Source of the DNA: Anisus vortex
Lineage: Eukaryota > Mollusca > Gastropoda > Planorbidae
Direction of reading: 5' to 3'
NCBI GenBank assembly: GCA_949126835.1
Contig: OX421500.1
Location: 20,683,167-20,747,166, forward strand
DNA length: 64,000 bases
Shown here: piece after piece, positions 12,481 through 22,943 of the stretch
How positions within the stretch are numbered: the stretch's first letter is position 1
Layout of the letters: every line of letters starts with the position of its first letter
The notes under the pieces: generated by a model
The model's input: only the letters and a program-made list of their open reading frames with translations
Database searches by the model: none
Told to the model about the DNA's origin: nothing
Position numbers and translations under genes: made by a program

Positions 12481-12810
12481 GTCTGTAAACTTATAAGATA
12501 ATCGTAACCAATACACCAACAAAAATATGTATAAATTTACTTTATATAGTATACTTTTAAATATGTTGGTGTTTGCGTATTTTAATCTTACAACTGTAAT
12601 TATATTTCACACGTTTTATTATTGATTTATTGTTTGCCACCGCTTCCTTTATTAAAATGTTTCTACTTCAAGTAGGATAAGATCATAAGATTATTTATTA
12701 ACAAGTTGAATGACACATTCAGGGTATTTTGTATTATAGAAAAGGGAAAACGAAACATTTTTTCATCTCTGTAGATATCATTGTTTACGTTGATTAAAAA
12801 TAACAATAAT
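12481..12810. other. No gene seen
   Basis: AT-rich, with no domain-bearing frame and no recognised repeat. Confidence 0.4.
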
Positions 12811-12952
12811 TGGGGCCGTGGTGATCAAGCGGTATTGCGAATGGTGTACAAGAGGCGCTGTATTCGGCTGTTGTTGAAGGCTAGGATTTGTTCCTTGGTC
12901 TTGTGGTCTTGGGTGTGTCCCCGAATCTGTGCAGCCTGGTGGGTAAAGTAAA
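12811..12952 (+). mobile_element. SINE A, truncated, plus orientation
   Basis: It starts ggggccgtggtgatcaagcgg, the tRNA-like head, runs through tgggtgtccccgaatctg and ends in taaagt plus an A-run. The middle is deleted. Confidence 0.7.
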
Positions 12953-13226
12953 AAAAAAAGTACCCTTCGGCCCAAATTGATCCATAGGGCCAGTGAAGCA
13001 GCGTTCACCGGTTTCTGTGGCCACGGCATACTAGGTGATTTGGGTCCAGCAAAAAGCACAGCCTCCTTTACTTTACCCCAACTAAAGTCAGGTATCCATC
13101 AGAGCTGGGTAGACTCAGGGACACCCTCCAGACCCGGGGAAAAAATCCTAGTTTTCACAAGGATTCGAACCCGGGACCTTCGGTACGCCGGTAGAACGCG
13201 CTGCCGCTCGGCCACCATGCCACATA
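12953..13226 (-). mobile_element. SINE A, near complete, minus orientation
   Basis: All SINE A blocks are present in inverted order: gtacccttcgg, gtgaagcagcgttcacc, ggccacggcatacta, ctgggtagactcaggg, ggattcgaacccgggacc and gctcggccacc. Together with the preceding plus-strand copy it forms a tail-to-tail pair. Confidence 0.85.
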
Positions 13227-13479
13227 ATCGTCTGATGGGTTCCTGACAGTTATTGGAATTACGAAGGCATTAGTCTGGCACACATCACATGTATTCTGTG
13301 ATATTTCGTGGAAATGCTGCTTCACAGGCCATGTGGACCAAACTAGTCTGAATGGGCAGGTATCGGCAACCTAGGTCACGCGTGCCAAACTTGGCACGCA
13401 AAGCGATTTTCAATGGCACGCAAGAGATTTCAAGAGGTGTTTTTTATTGATTAAAAAGAAAACATTTTCCGGTTATGAA

Positions 13480-14095
13480 TGAGGAAAACTGACAGTTGAA
13501 GCCGATGTTTCTAAATTTAATGACTTAGCGACACCATTTAAGTGAGTTGAACTTGCATTTACAAAGACCATTGGGTTGGATTGTCATTTCAACTGGACAT
13601 ATCTTGCCGTGAAATCAATTTCAAAACATTTAACTACATGTGCATCCCTATATTAAGGCATATATTAAGATAGATAGTTGGACTTTTTCGGAAGTACATT
13701 GAAACACTCAAAGCGGATTTTTCTTATCAAAGGCAAGACTTTCAAATTGATGGGGCTCATCTTTTCATACCACATCCAACCTAACTGGTTTTATATTACT
13801 ACAACCTATTTAGATGTAGATAGGGCCTACTTTTTATTTTAGTGGAGTGATATTGGCGATTTTAAAATGCAGCAAGTAGAATTTTAAACATTTAAAAAAT
13901 GCTCATCCAAATGTGCCCATTTGAGGAGAAAAAAGCTGCTAGGCATTTACTATTTTACTTTCAGCTTTTGGTTCAACTTACACTTGTGAAGGGATTTTAT
14001 TGCACATGAAAGCTGTTTTAAGCAACCAAAGAGGTCACATACACTTGACCGCTCATTAATTGATATAGACTAATATAATTTAAAAGAGTTTGTAT
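13480..14095 (+). pseudogene. hAT transposase C-terminal remnant
   Basis: Broken frames include FRKYIETLKADFSYQ near 13690 and YTCEGILLHMKAVLSNQRG near 13975-14035. The second matches the dimerisation region of hAT transposases of the GTF2IRD2/EPM2AIP1-related type, where a C-E-x-x-F/L-x-x-M-K segment is typical. Several stop codons interrupt the frame, so no protein is made. The homologous remnant at 61550-62130 has its own, different stops. Confidence 0.65.
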
Positions 14096-14395
14096 GCTCA
14101 TCTTCTTAAATTAAACATTAATATAAGTAATTTTTAAACAAATGTATTTGTATTATTAATTTAAAAAATATTTATATAATAAATTGAATAATTATAGCAC
14201 TATATAATATAATTTCTGTAATTATTAATGTTTAAAATATAAACTCATTAAATTTAATTGATGCAAGAAATGTTAATTTACAAAAATCTAATGTAGATTA
14301 TTTTAATCCGCTAATAATTAAATCTTGTAATGAATATCATATTGTTGGCTTTATATAAAGAAATAATAATTAGTCAGTAATGTTTGTTATTTTAC

Positions 14396-14693
14396 CATAG
14401 ACTATAAAATACATGGACAGCTTGCTTTAGTATTTCTGCTATATGATGACTCGAAACACTGATTTTCAGAATTTCCGATTTGTTGTTTCCTTTGCACTTC
14501 CGTTTTATTGAATCGCTTCGATTTTCTCAATGAAAAATTAAAATTAAAATCGAAAGTTGTATAAAGCGGAAACATTTAAGAAACAACGAGGAGCGTAGAA
14601 GTAATTTAAGACAGCCTTATTGGTTGCACACGGAAAAAAAGTTGATATAAGCTCTAAAAATAGAGCAAGCGGTCCATCTTATTATAGTCTGTG
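14396..14693. mobile_element. MITE D, copy 1 (298 bp)
   Basis: Ends are catagactata at the left and gcaagcggtccatcttattatagtctgtg at the right, imperfect inverted repeats. The 7-bp sequence attttac flanks both sides (14389-14395 and 14694-14700). Copy 2 at 27492-27789 has exactly the same length. There is no coding capacity. The superfamily is uncertain: a 7-bp duplication would fit P or Dada better than Tc1/mariner. Confidence 0.8.
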
Positions 14694-15795
14694 ATTTTAC
14701 AAAGCATAACATGTTTGGCATCACTATTGACTCAAATGTGGACACGTTTTTTAATTAAAGGGAGCTAATATTTCTAAAATGTTTATTTTTTTTCTGTTAT
14801 AAAAGAATAATTGTTTACAATATAAATTGTTTACAATTTATAACTTTGAACTAATCAAACTGTTAAAAATGTCTGAAAATTAAATAAATATTATATGACT
14901 GAAGTAATTATATGTAAGTTTTCAAACATTACATTAACTACCCAGTGTGTATGATTACTACGTATCTATTCCAACTAACGATAATCGTAAACGGGATCTA
15001 CTTTACCCATTTTTCAACTTTTGATACTTTTGAATGTTCTCACTTATTAAATACACCATATACGGTATATTTATGAGAACACTATTTAACATGGAGCCAC
15101 CACTTGTACTACATGTTTATTACCAAATAAAGACTAATTGAAACCGAATTTCATTAATAAACTTAAAAATATAGTAAAATCTAAAAAGTGTAAAAATAGG
15201 GTGACTTTGCCTTTTCCTCGTAAGTGACTAATTTATTGAGTAAAAAGTCTGTTAAAAATGTTTTAATGTATTTAAAATCTAGAACAAGATAATAGGAAGC
15301 ACAAACATTGAATAAAAATAATAATATTGATGACAGACAACAAATAAATAAATTGGAAACAAGCCCTATTGAGAAACACATTTTTTTACATTTATTTTAC
15401 GTACAAACGGTACGTACATGGTACTGAGTATGGTAACAATCATGTGAATTGTTTTTGTGATACTATGGAATCACATTCTTAGTGTGTAGAAAGTAATGCT
15501 TTGATTCCACCAGTAAGTGGTAGGGTCAAAAATATTCTTAGACGACATTTTCTTTGGTGGCGGCCACTCTAGATCAAAATCGGAGAATAAATGCCCTCCT
15601 ATAGTTTATTGATTATCGGTATTGAAGACATTACAGTTATCTTTCCGTGTTGGTGGTACTAAATTAACTGCCAAAGGCCACACCTGTAATAGTGCTTTAT
15701 CTGTTGGTTGTTCTATTGTTCCCAGATCTTCTGAACACATTGATTAAATCAATGATTTCTATAGTGATATAGAGATTTATATCAGTCTACATCAT

Positions 15796-16180
15796 GGGGT
15801 GACTTTGCCTCACCTTATGGAAAAAAAGGCTTAAGGATTAAAAAAAACATAAGCTTATGAATCAAAATAATTAGCTTTTGCACTAATAACATGCACCAGA
15901 ATGAAATAGATAGGTAAATAGCATGTATTAGGCCTATATCCAAATAGAAGTTTGAACTCACCTAAATCAGTAAAAAATCAATGTACTGAACAAAATATCT
16001 TGAACAGTCAGAAAATATGGCTTGACAGATACAGGAAATGTAAAAAAAAACACTATTAACATGTCTTCTTTCAAATCAGCTAAAAAATTTTGGGGCAATA
16101 ACTCTAAAAATCCCTGAATTATCACTTTCACATTATTAGTATGAAATGGGCAAAGTCTCTGCCTAGGGCAAAGTCACCCC
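15796..16180. mobile_element. Candidate small element with 15-bp inverted ends
   Basis: ggggtgactttgcct (15796-15810) is inverted at 16165-16180 (agggcaaagtcacccc). A third copy of the motif, agggtgactttgcc, lies at 15198, so the true left end could be there instead. No clear target duplication is visible. Confidence 0.35.
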
Positions 16181-16233
16181 CGCTTACGGAATATGTTAAG
16201 AAGTCAAATTACAATACACATTAAAGTACATCT

Positions 16234-16325
16234 GGTAAATTATTTTGTCTTCTATCCCCTTAACTATGTATGTACTGTTCTTCTATCCTCTTTTCTTGAA
16301 TAAACATACTTGAAAAAAAAAAAAA
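16234..16325 (+). mobile_element. Short poly(A) retro-insertion with 11-bp target duplication
   Basis: About 90 bp ending aataaacatacttg plus an A-run are bracketed by aaagtacatct at 16223-16233 and 16326-16336. A polyadenylation signal, A-tail and direct repeats indicate an RNA copied in by LINE machinery. The source RNA is not recognisable. Confidence 0.75.
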
Positions 16326-16779
16326 AAAGTACATCTCAGTTAAACTGAGATCAAAATATAAATAACATTGGCAGGTGTTAGATCTTCATCTTGACTAACA
16401 AATGATAATGTTTAGACTTTAGACAATGTAAACGCTTAGTAATACAATATTGTATTTGATATAAATGCAAATAAAAAGGATGACAATCAAAAACACATTA
16501 ATTAAATATAAAACGCTTTCACGATTTCCTCTATCAATAATCTTCTTTGTTTTTGGCCTTGCTTAAATTAATTCTTTTATAAAAATAATTATTAAAAAAA
16601 GTATAATTGAGCAGGTTAACTGTAAGGCTGTTGGCACGCTGGATGATTTAGAAATCCTAGTTTGGTCACACTGTTAGCAATAGGTTGCCGACCCCTGAGA
16701 AAGGGTTACATAACTTACTTAGTCAACGTAAAGCCATTTGATACAGATGTTGAAACACAAAACCACTTAGTAAAGCCTT

Positions 16780-17045
16780 TAGTAAAGTACCTGTCTGACC
16801 TAACTGATCACAGGGCCGGTGAAGCAGCGTTCACCAGTTTCAGTGGCCTCGGCTTCCTAGAGGGGGGGGGGGGGGCAGCACAATGCACATCTGCTTTTAC
16901 TTTACCCCAACTAATGTCAGGTACCCATCAAAGCTGGGTAGACTCAGGGACCCCCTCGAGTCCAGGAAAAAAATCCTAGCCTTCACCAGGATTCGAACCC
17001 AAGGATCTTCAGTGCACCAGTCGAACGCTCTGCCACGTGTCCTCC
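16780..17045 (-). mobile_element. SINE A with 11-bp target duplication
   Basis: Complete body in inverted order (gccggtgaagcagcgttcacc through ggattcgaacccaagg to gctctgccacgtgtc). The direct repeat agtaaagcctt lies at 16769-16779 and 17046-17056. A G-run near 16861 interrupts the body. Confidence 0.85.
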
Positions 17046-17585
17046 AGTAAAGCCTTACAAACTCAAAAATAACAACAACAAATCTGAAACAAGGAAGAAA
17101 TATAATTCAACAACTTAAAAAACATCAACAATTATTACAGATTTACACATTTAGTCAATCGATAAAACAACAATAGAATGTAAAACTACACAAAATATTT
17201 TTAATGATGAATTAAGGTCGCTTCTTTGTTATACTCCAGAGCTGAACACTTTTTATGAGTGTCAGTGATTGCTACAGAATCGTCTCTTGCGACCATCTTC
17301 CCAGAACATCTGTCGGCGCACATTTTCATGGCTTCCATTTTGTCCTTCTGTTCATTAAACTCTGGCTCATTCATACAACTTTTACACCCAACTTTTATTC
17401 AATGTCTTTTCTGAAATTAATGAGTTCCAAATTGTTGGGCTATTTTTATTCAGTTCCTCTTAATTCAATGTTTGTGTTTTTATAAAATTCCTATTATTAT
17501 TACTGTATTCTAAATTATTATACACTGTAGCTGTGTATAATAATATTAAAATACATAGAACAGAACTCTAGATTTAAAAATTTAA
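17046..17585. other. No gene seen
   Basis: AT-rich sequence without a recognisable domain or repeat. Confidence 0.4.
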
Positions 17586-17589
17586 TCGG

Positions 17590-17990
17590 GGCGAGGGGTT
17601 GTCCTTGCAAGCAGCGTTTCGCCACGGCATACGAGGAGATTGTGTGGCCAGCACAACGCCAAGCCGCCTTTACTTTACCCCAACTAAGGTCAGGTAACCT
17701 TCCAGAGCCTGGTAGACCCAGGGACACCATCCAGAGCTGGGTAGACCCAGGGACACCATCCAGAGCTGGGTAGACCCAAAGACACGCTTCAGACCCGGGA
17801 ACAAATTATAGTCTTCACCAGGATTCGAACCCAGGACCTTCGGTACTCCGAATTAAAAGTCTCTTAAGAACCCGGACGAAGCTCTTATGTCCTGGGCGTA
17901 ACGCATAGGTTTGAGCATAACTCTGTCCGAGCTCCAGCCACCCCATGACACGCCGAACGCGCTGCCACTCGGCCACGTGTCCTTAGTTTA
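17590..17990 (-). mobile_element. SINE A with internal triplication and nested insert
   Basis: Body blocks run from gcagcgtttcgcc to gctgccactcggcca. Inside, a 29-bp unit (ccagagctgggtagacccag with the following 9 bases) occurs three times at 17702-17788. The body is then split at 17853-17944 by a piece of repeat B. Confidence 0.8.
17853..17944 (-). mobile_element. Repeat B 3' fragment inserted in SINE A
   Basis: The reverse complement matches the last ~90 bp of the copy at 57957-58426 (gtgtcatggggtggctgg, acagagttatgctc, cgtccggg). Because only the 3' end is present, copying by reverse transcription with 5' truncation is likely. Confidence 0.7.
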
Positions 17991-18027
17991 TACCCAGTCA
18001 AAAAAATGTGGTGGAAAATCAATATAT

Positions 18028-18700
18028 TGTCATGTATATTGTTTTTCCAAGAATTGGAACACGCAATGTTTATTCTCCTCTCTCTCTCTTTTCTTACTAC
18101 ACGCGATATTAGGACGTTTAGTAGGAAAACGAAAGGTTCTAGGTAATGCTGGGATTCTGTGTTGATCTCAAATTCTCAGAGTCTGGGAACGACTCATTAT
18201 TTAATAGGGGAAGTTCATATCGTTTTGTTATGAGTTTTGTAATGATACCATGATTTTCACCCCTACTGGTAATGGGTCTATCCCTTGCACCACTCGGATA
18301 GTATTTAATGATTTGTTTTGTCTGAAAGACAGAGAGTTTCAAAAGATGTTCCTTTGAACGTTTGTGTTTGCACTATTTTATTCTAACTGTACATAATAGA
18401 TATATTGTATATATTGAACATACCACCTGAAATAAACTATCAACAACAGTTACACTGAAGCTTCTTTGTCAAGTTACTATCCTATTGTGTTGTATACATT
18501 ACTATAAGATTTATCTACTACCATAATTTACAAGAGAGGAAATGTTGGAATACAAATACTGAATTTGTGCCCAGGACTATAAGAAGAGTTCGTGTAATAC
18601 TGAAACATAAATACTAATAATTAAAGTCTCCCCTAGGACTAACGAGAATTATCAGCAAGATCTACACAGCTCTGGCCACAAGGGGATTGTGGACGTAACA
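18028..18700 (+). repeat. Left LTR (673 bp)
   Basis: It starts TGTCATGTATATTG and ends GTGGACGTAACA, with TG...CA termini. The right LTR sits at a constant offset of 6184 bases. Promoter and poly(A) signals should lie in it, but I cannot place them with confidence. Confidence 0.95.
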
Positions 18701-18701
18701 A

Positions 18702-18819
18702 AATTTGGTGGTCTCGCCCGGTATATTTGAGTTCTACTTTTCCTGACCTAGGATTGACAAGATTTGGTAGTCTCGTTCGGTAGATTTGAGTTCTACTTTT
18801 CTTGATCTAGCTGACCTAT
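18702..18819 (+). repeat. 59-bp tandem duplication in the leader, with two PBS-like sites
   Basis: Copies at 18702-18760 and 18761-18819 both carry a ttTGGT(g/a)GTCTCG block followed by atttgagttctactttt. The first starts three bases after the LTR, where a tRNA primer-binding site (starting TGG) is expected. The primer tRNA is not identified. Confidence 0.7.
18706..18723 (+). promoter_or_regulatory. Candidate primer-binding site
   Basis: TGGTGGTCTCGCCCGGTA begins with TGG (complement of tRNA CCA) a few bases after the left LTR. A diverged second copy lies 59 bases downstream, at about 18765. Confidence 0.5.
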
Positions 18820-19067
18820 AAATATTTTGTGACATTAGTAGTACTGAGAGCGGCATATTTGTGTTTCGTTTTCAGGACTGTGAAACTATTCTTTTTAAAA
18901 AGAGGAGAGAACTGGTTTGCGTTTTTATTCCTTGGGAAGTGTGAAGATTCCACGAAGTGTTTAATATTATATTGTGCAAATTTCTGGACAAATCGTAAGT
19001 TGGAACTTTATATTTTATTATACAATATATACTACTCTACTATAACAAATATTTCGAACGCTATACT

Positions 19068-22000
19068 ATGGCTTCGAATATATCAAGTGAGGAAATTAAT
19101 GCCATGTCATTTGCTGAACTAAAAGAATTAGCTGAGTCCTTTGGGATTGAGGCAGGACAGGCAAGACCTAATCGTAATCGTTTGACCAAAGAAATTATGA
19201 CATGTTTGAACGGGCAGAATGCCATGAACACTGGTAGTGTAGTTGAAGTGGGACAGAACGATATCAATGAAGGTTATGTAGCTCCCAGTGGGGGCGAGGT
19301 AATTGCCCACGGAGACGAGGTAAGAAATATGTCATCTAGATCATCAAACAATGAAGAAGATGAAGGGTTGAGTGAAAACCTAAAATTCCAATTAGCTATG
19401 AAGAGAATGGAATTGGAAAGAATGAGGATAGAAACTGAAAGGGAAAATGAAAGAATTAGGATAGAAACTGAAAGGGAAAATGAAAGAATTAGGATAGAAA
19501 CTGAAAGGGAAAATGAAAGAATTAGGATTGAAAGCAGAGAAAGGATAGAGATGGCACGCATGAACAGACCTGACCATCGTAGGGACAGCAATGGTATGGA
19601 TATTAGCGCAATGAAGCAACACTTGCCTATATTCAGAGAAGAAGATGTTCAAGATTTCTTTTTGCTTTTTGAGAGGATAGCTGTAGATTATCAGTTCCCT
19701 GATGATAAGATGGCTTTATTGTTACGGTCAACTCTCAACAAAGGAAAAGCATTGGACGTAGTGTTGAGTTTAACACCCGAGGAAATAAATGACTATGAAG
19801 TAATCAAAGATAGGGTGCTAAAAAGTTATTCCCTGACACCAGAAAAATATAGAAAGCTATTTAGAGACAGAAAGAAGGCATATGATCAAACTCATGTAGA
19901 CTTTTTGAGACAAAAGGAGAAAATGTTAGAACAGTGGCTAAGGTCACAGAATGTAAGTGAGTTTGATAAACTCAAGAACCTAATATTGTTTGAGGAATTC
20001 AATGATTGTATTCGAGTGGATATTAAAACCCACATCTCAGACCGAGGGGTTGAAGATGTGCATGAAGCTGCTAGATTGGCAGATAACTATGCCATAATTC
20101 ACGCCAGCATAAAGCCATATTATGCTGACAAACCCAAAGTGCACAAACCAGAGGCTAGTAAACCAAAAGAGACAAGTGAAAACAATAATAAGAACAGTGG
20201 TGTAAATAATAATAGTAACTTAGTTCATTTCAGGAAGCAGACAGATGTAAATAAAGCAAAGGTGGTATGTTTCAATTGCAAGAAAGAGGGCCACATGAAG
20301 AAAGATTGTTGGATCCTTACCAAGAAGCAAGGTGCTATTCTACACTGTGCCAGAGTGCAGAAAGATAGCAAGCAGACAGAAGAAGTGTGCAACACAGGGT
20401 CAAGAAACTCAAAAGAAATGCGGCCGGCATCGCCCATAGTTGTGGAGTCGATGGTTTTTGAGAACAGTCTATCTAAGGTAAAAGAGAATAGCTGTACTCA
20501 ATCTATTATGCTTTCAGAAGGCCGTGAGGAACAGATGGTTCCTGAAGTCCCGGAAGAGGACGACCTATCCGATTTTCGACCCTTTGTCTACGAGGGGACA
20601 GTGTCGACAGAAGTCGATGTACTCAGCAAGAAGAAAATACAGATATTACGTGACACGGGTTCTGCTGTCAGCGTGATCCTGGAGGGCAGTGTGCCGTTAA
20701 CGGATGCCACCAGTACCGGTGAGTCTGTTGTGCTGAGAGGTGCTAGTATGGAGGCTGTGGAAGCTCCACTGCACAGAATAAAACTCGAGTCGGATATTTT
20801 TACAGGTAACATCGTAGTGGGAGTGTGGCGCGCACTACCCGTCAAAGGCGTTTCCATGATATTAGGAAATGACATTATGGGCGGCAGAGTCACTGTCGAG
20901 CCCATGGTTAAAGTGTTGGAGACAAAGATGGCGGAGGACAAAAACCTACGTCCTGCCAATGAACGCCCAACATGTGCACTGACAAGAGCAATGCATAAAA
21001 AGAAGTCGGTAAAGACTCCTGCTACGCCGTGTAGTGCAACGAAAGATGTGTTTGTCTGTTCTGAAGACACACATGCGAATGAAACAGTGATAACAGAAAC
21101 ACCTGACATCGATTTAAGTGCTACGTTCTTTGCTGAACTAACAACTGGTGATGCAACCGAGAACGATAACATTTTGTCACCAAAGCAGAAATTGGTGAAA
21201 GAACAATTGAATGACGAAGTAATAATGAAACTCAGAATGAAAGCTGTTGATGAAAAGACTGCAGATGCAATGGCGGAATGTTTCTACATGAAAGATGAAG
21301 TGTTGATGAGAAAGTCGAAACCGCTCAACTCAGGTACAAACGAGTGGGACAGTATTCACCAGATTGTAATACCTAAGTGCTATCGTCAAGATATACTGCG
21401 TATGGCGCATGATCTTCCTTTCGCTGGTCACATGGGAGTCCGAAAAACGCACCACCGTATCCTCCCTTACTTCTACTGGCCAGGACTGAGAAGAGATGTC
21501 GAACAATACTGCAAGACTTGCAACGTATGCCAAATGGTAGGACGTCCTAACCAACGAATTCCTGTCGCTCCACTCCAGCCGATACCAGCGTTCGACGAAC
21601 CATTCAGTCATATACTCATTGATTGCGTGGGCCCGTTGCCGAAAACAAAAGCCGGTTTTCAATACCTGCTCACAGTCGTGTGTTCATCCACTCGCTTCCC
21701 GGAAGCCATTCCGTTGCGGAACATAACAACAGTGAAGGTGGTAGACGCCCTGACAAATTTCTTCACACGTTATGGCCTACCGAAGACAGTACAGTCCGAC
21801 CAGGGGACTAACTTTACTTCGAACATTTTCAAACAAGTCATGGAACAATTAGGGATAAGCCATAGGCTATCAAGTGCCTATCATCCTGAGAGCCAGAGAG
21901 CTCTGGAAAGGTTTCATCAGACATTAAAATCAATGCTTAAAAAGTACTGTTATGAAAACGAGAAAGACTGGGATAAGGGTGTGCCTTATGTACTGTTCGC

Positions 22001-22943
22001 TGCAAGGGAGGCCACTCAGGAATCCCTGGGGTTTAGCCCATTCGAACTTGTGTATGGACACTCAGTCAGAGGTCCGTTGAAACTTCTACATGAAACTTGG
22101 CTAACGGACAGTGAACCGATTGGACTTTTGTCATATGTAGATAAATTTAAAAATAGGCTTTATCATGCTTTTAACCATGTGAAGATTCATTTTCCACAGA
22201 TGCAGGAGCGTATGAGACAGAACAATGACCGTAAAGCTACAGCTAGAACTTTTGCACCAGGTGACAAAGTTCTTGTGTTTCTACCTTTGCAAAATCAGCC
22301 TTTAAGTGCAAAGTTTAGTGGACCCTATGAGATAGAGTCAAAGCTTGGCGAGGTCAATTATTTGATAAAGACTCCTGACCGGAGACAAAAGCAGAGGGTA
22401 TGCCATATTAATTTGCTTAAGCCCTATGTTTCCAGGGAAAAGAGTAAACCACGGGAGGTCCCCATGATTTCATTAGCTAGGGTCCCGACGGATTTATCTA
22501 GGATAGAATATAAGTTTGCAGAAAGTAAACTTAATAATACAGATGCCCTTAAGAGTTTAGATACAAGGCTAGAACATCTTCCGGTAGAAGATAAGGAGAA
22601 GATTATTGAGCTGGTACATGAAAATAAGTCAATGTTTACAAATGTTCCCAGTAGGACACATGTCATAGAGCACGATGTAGTGTTAACCGAGGGTGCCAGG
22701 TCTATTAAACAGCATCCATTTGACCCCATCAGACCTGAGCATATTAAATTAAATGTAAAGTATATGTTAGAAGATGACATAGGAGAAAAATGTGATAGCA
22801 AATGGTCTACACCCTGTGTGATGGTACCAAAAGCCGACCACACACTGCAGTTTTATAGAGACTTTGGGAAATTAAGTAATTTGACAAAGACCGACTGGTA
22901 TCCCATTCCCCGTATCATCGACAAGATAGAGACAAGGTCATAG
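19068..22943 (+). CDS. Gag-protease-integrase-partial RT polyprotein
   Basis: The 1291-residue frame runs without a break. Residues ~110-165 are charged, with RIETEREN repeats that probably form a coiled coil. Residues ~180-360 resemble retrotransposon Gag. A CCHC knuckle (CFNCKKEGHMKKDC) starts at residue 401. The retroviral-type protease motif DTGS is at 529. The integrase has its zinc-binding HHCC region from residue 781 and catalytic Asp852, Asp911 and Glu947, with D-35-E spacing. A C-terminal integrase segment ends near 1110. Residues ~1150-1285 match the beginning of Ty3/gypsy RT (SKWSTPCVMVPK, YPIPRI), and the frame then stops. The RT catalytic YxDD motif is absent. In ordinary gypsy elements RT and RNase H precede integrase. 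I chose the first ATG of the frame; it follows the leader directly. Confidence 0.9.
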   Translation: MASNISSEEINAMSFAELKELAESFGIEAGQARPNRNRLTKEIMTCLNGQNAMNTGSVVEVGQNDINEGYVAPSGGEVIAHGDEVRNMSSRSSNNEEDEGLSENLKFQLAMKRMELERMRIETERENERIRIETERENERIRIETERENERIRIESRERIEMARMNRPDHRRDSNGMDISAMKQHLPIFREEDVQDFFLLFERIAVDYQFPDDKMALLLRSTLNKGKALDVVLSLTPEEINDYEVIKDRVLKSYSLTPEKYRKLFRDRKKAYDQTHVDFLRQKEKMLEQWLRSQNVSEFDKLKNLILFEEFNDCIRVDIKTHISDRGVEDVHEAARLADNYAIIHASIKPYYADKPKVHKPEASKPKETSENNNKNSGVNNNSNLVHFRKQTDVNKAKVVCFNCKKEGHMKKDCWILTKKQGAILHCARVQKDSKQTEEVCNTGSRNSKEMRPASPIVVESMVFENSLSKVKENSCTQSIMLSEGREEQMVPEVPEEDDLSDFRPFVYEGTVSTEVDVLSKKKIQILRDTGSAVSVILEGSVPLTDATSTGESVVLRGASMEAVEAPLHRIKLESDIFTGNIVVGVWRALPVKGVSMILGNDIMGGRVTVEPMVKVLETKMAEDKNLRPANERPTCALTRAMHKKKSVKTPATPCSATKDVFVCSEDTHANETVITETPDIDLSATFFAELTTGDATENDNILSPKQKLVKEQLNDEVIMKLRMKAVDEKTADAMAECFYMKDEVLMRKSKPLNSGTNEWDSIHQIVIPKCYRQDILRMAHDLPFAGHMGVRKTHHRILPYFYWPGLRRDVEQYCKTCNVCQMVGRPNQRIPVAPLQPIPAFDEPFSHILIDCVGPLPKTKAGFQYLLTVVCSSTRFPEAIPLRNITTVKVVDALTNFFTRYGLPKTVQSDQGTNFTSNIFKQVMEQLGISHRLSSAYHPESQRALERFHQTLKSMLKKYCYENEKDWDKGVPYVLFAAREATQESLGFSPFELVYGHSVRGPLKLLHETWLTDSEPIGLLSYVDKFKNRLYHAFNHVKIHFPQMQERMRQNNDRKATARTFAPGDKVLVFLPLQNQPLSAKFSGPYEIESKLGEVNYLIKTPDRRQKQRVCHINLLKPYVSREKSKPREVPMISLARVPTDLSRIEYKFAESKLNNTDALKSLDTRLEHLPVEDKEKIIELVHENKSMFTNVPSRTHVIEHDVVLTEGARSIKQHPFDPIRPEHIKLNVKYMLEDDIGEKCDSKWSTPCVMVPKADHTLQFYRDFGKLSNLTKTDWYPIPRIIDKIETRS

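Larger units (their letters stand above)
13357..16697 (+). mobile_element. hAT-1 element, copy b (decayed)
   Basis: It begins caggtatcggcaacc and ends ggttgccgacccctg, imperfect inverted termini beginning CAG as in hAT elements. The 8 bases outside the ends (tgaatggg and agaaaggg) agree at 6 of 8 positions, consistent with an aged 8-bp duplication. Terminal sequence is shared with 35929-36132 and with 56664-62175. The interior holds a broken hAT transposase (13480-14090), MITE D (14396-14693) and a poly(A) retro-insertion (16234-16325). Confidence 0.75.

Noticed and set aside
20588..21172. 194-codon frame on the minus strand inside the LTR element
   Set aside because: Antisense to the protease/linker region of the polyprotein; no domain and no independent signal.
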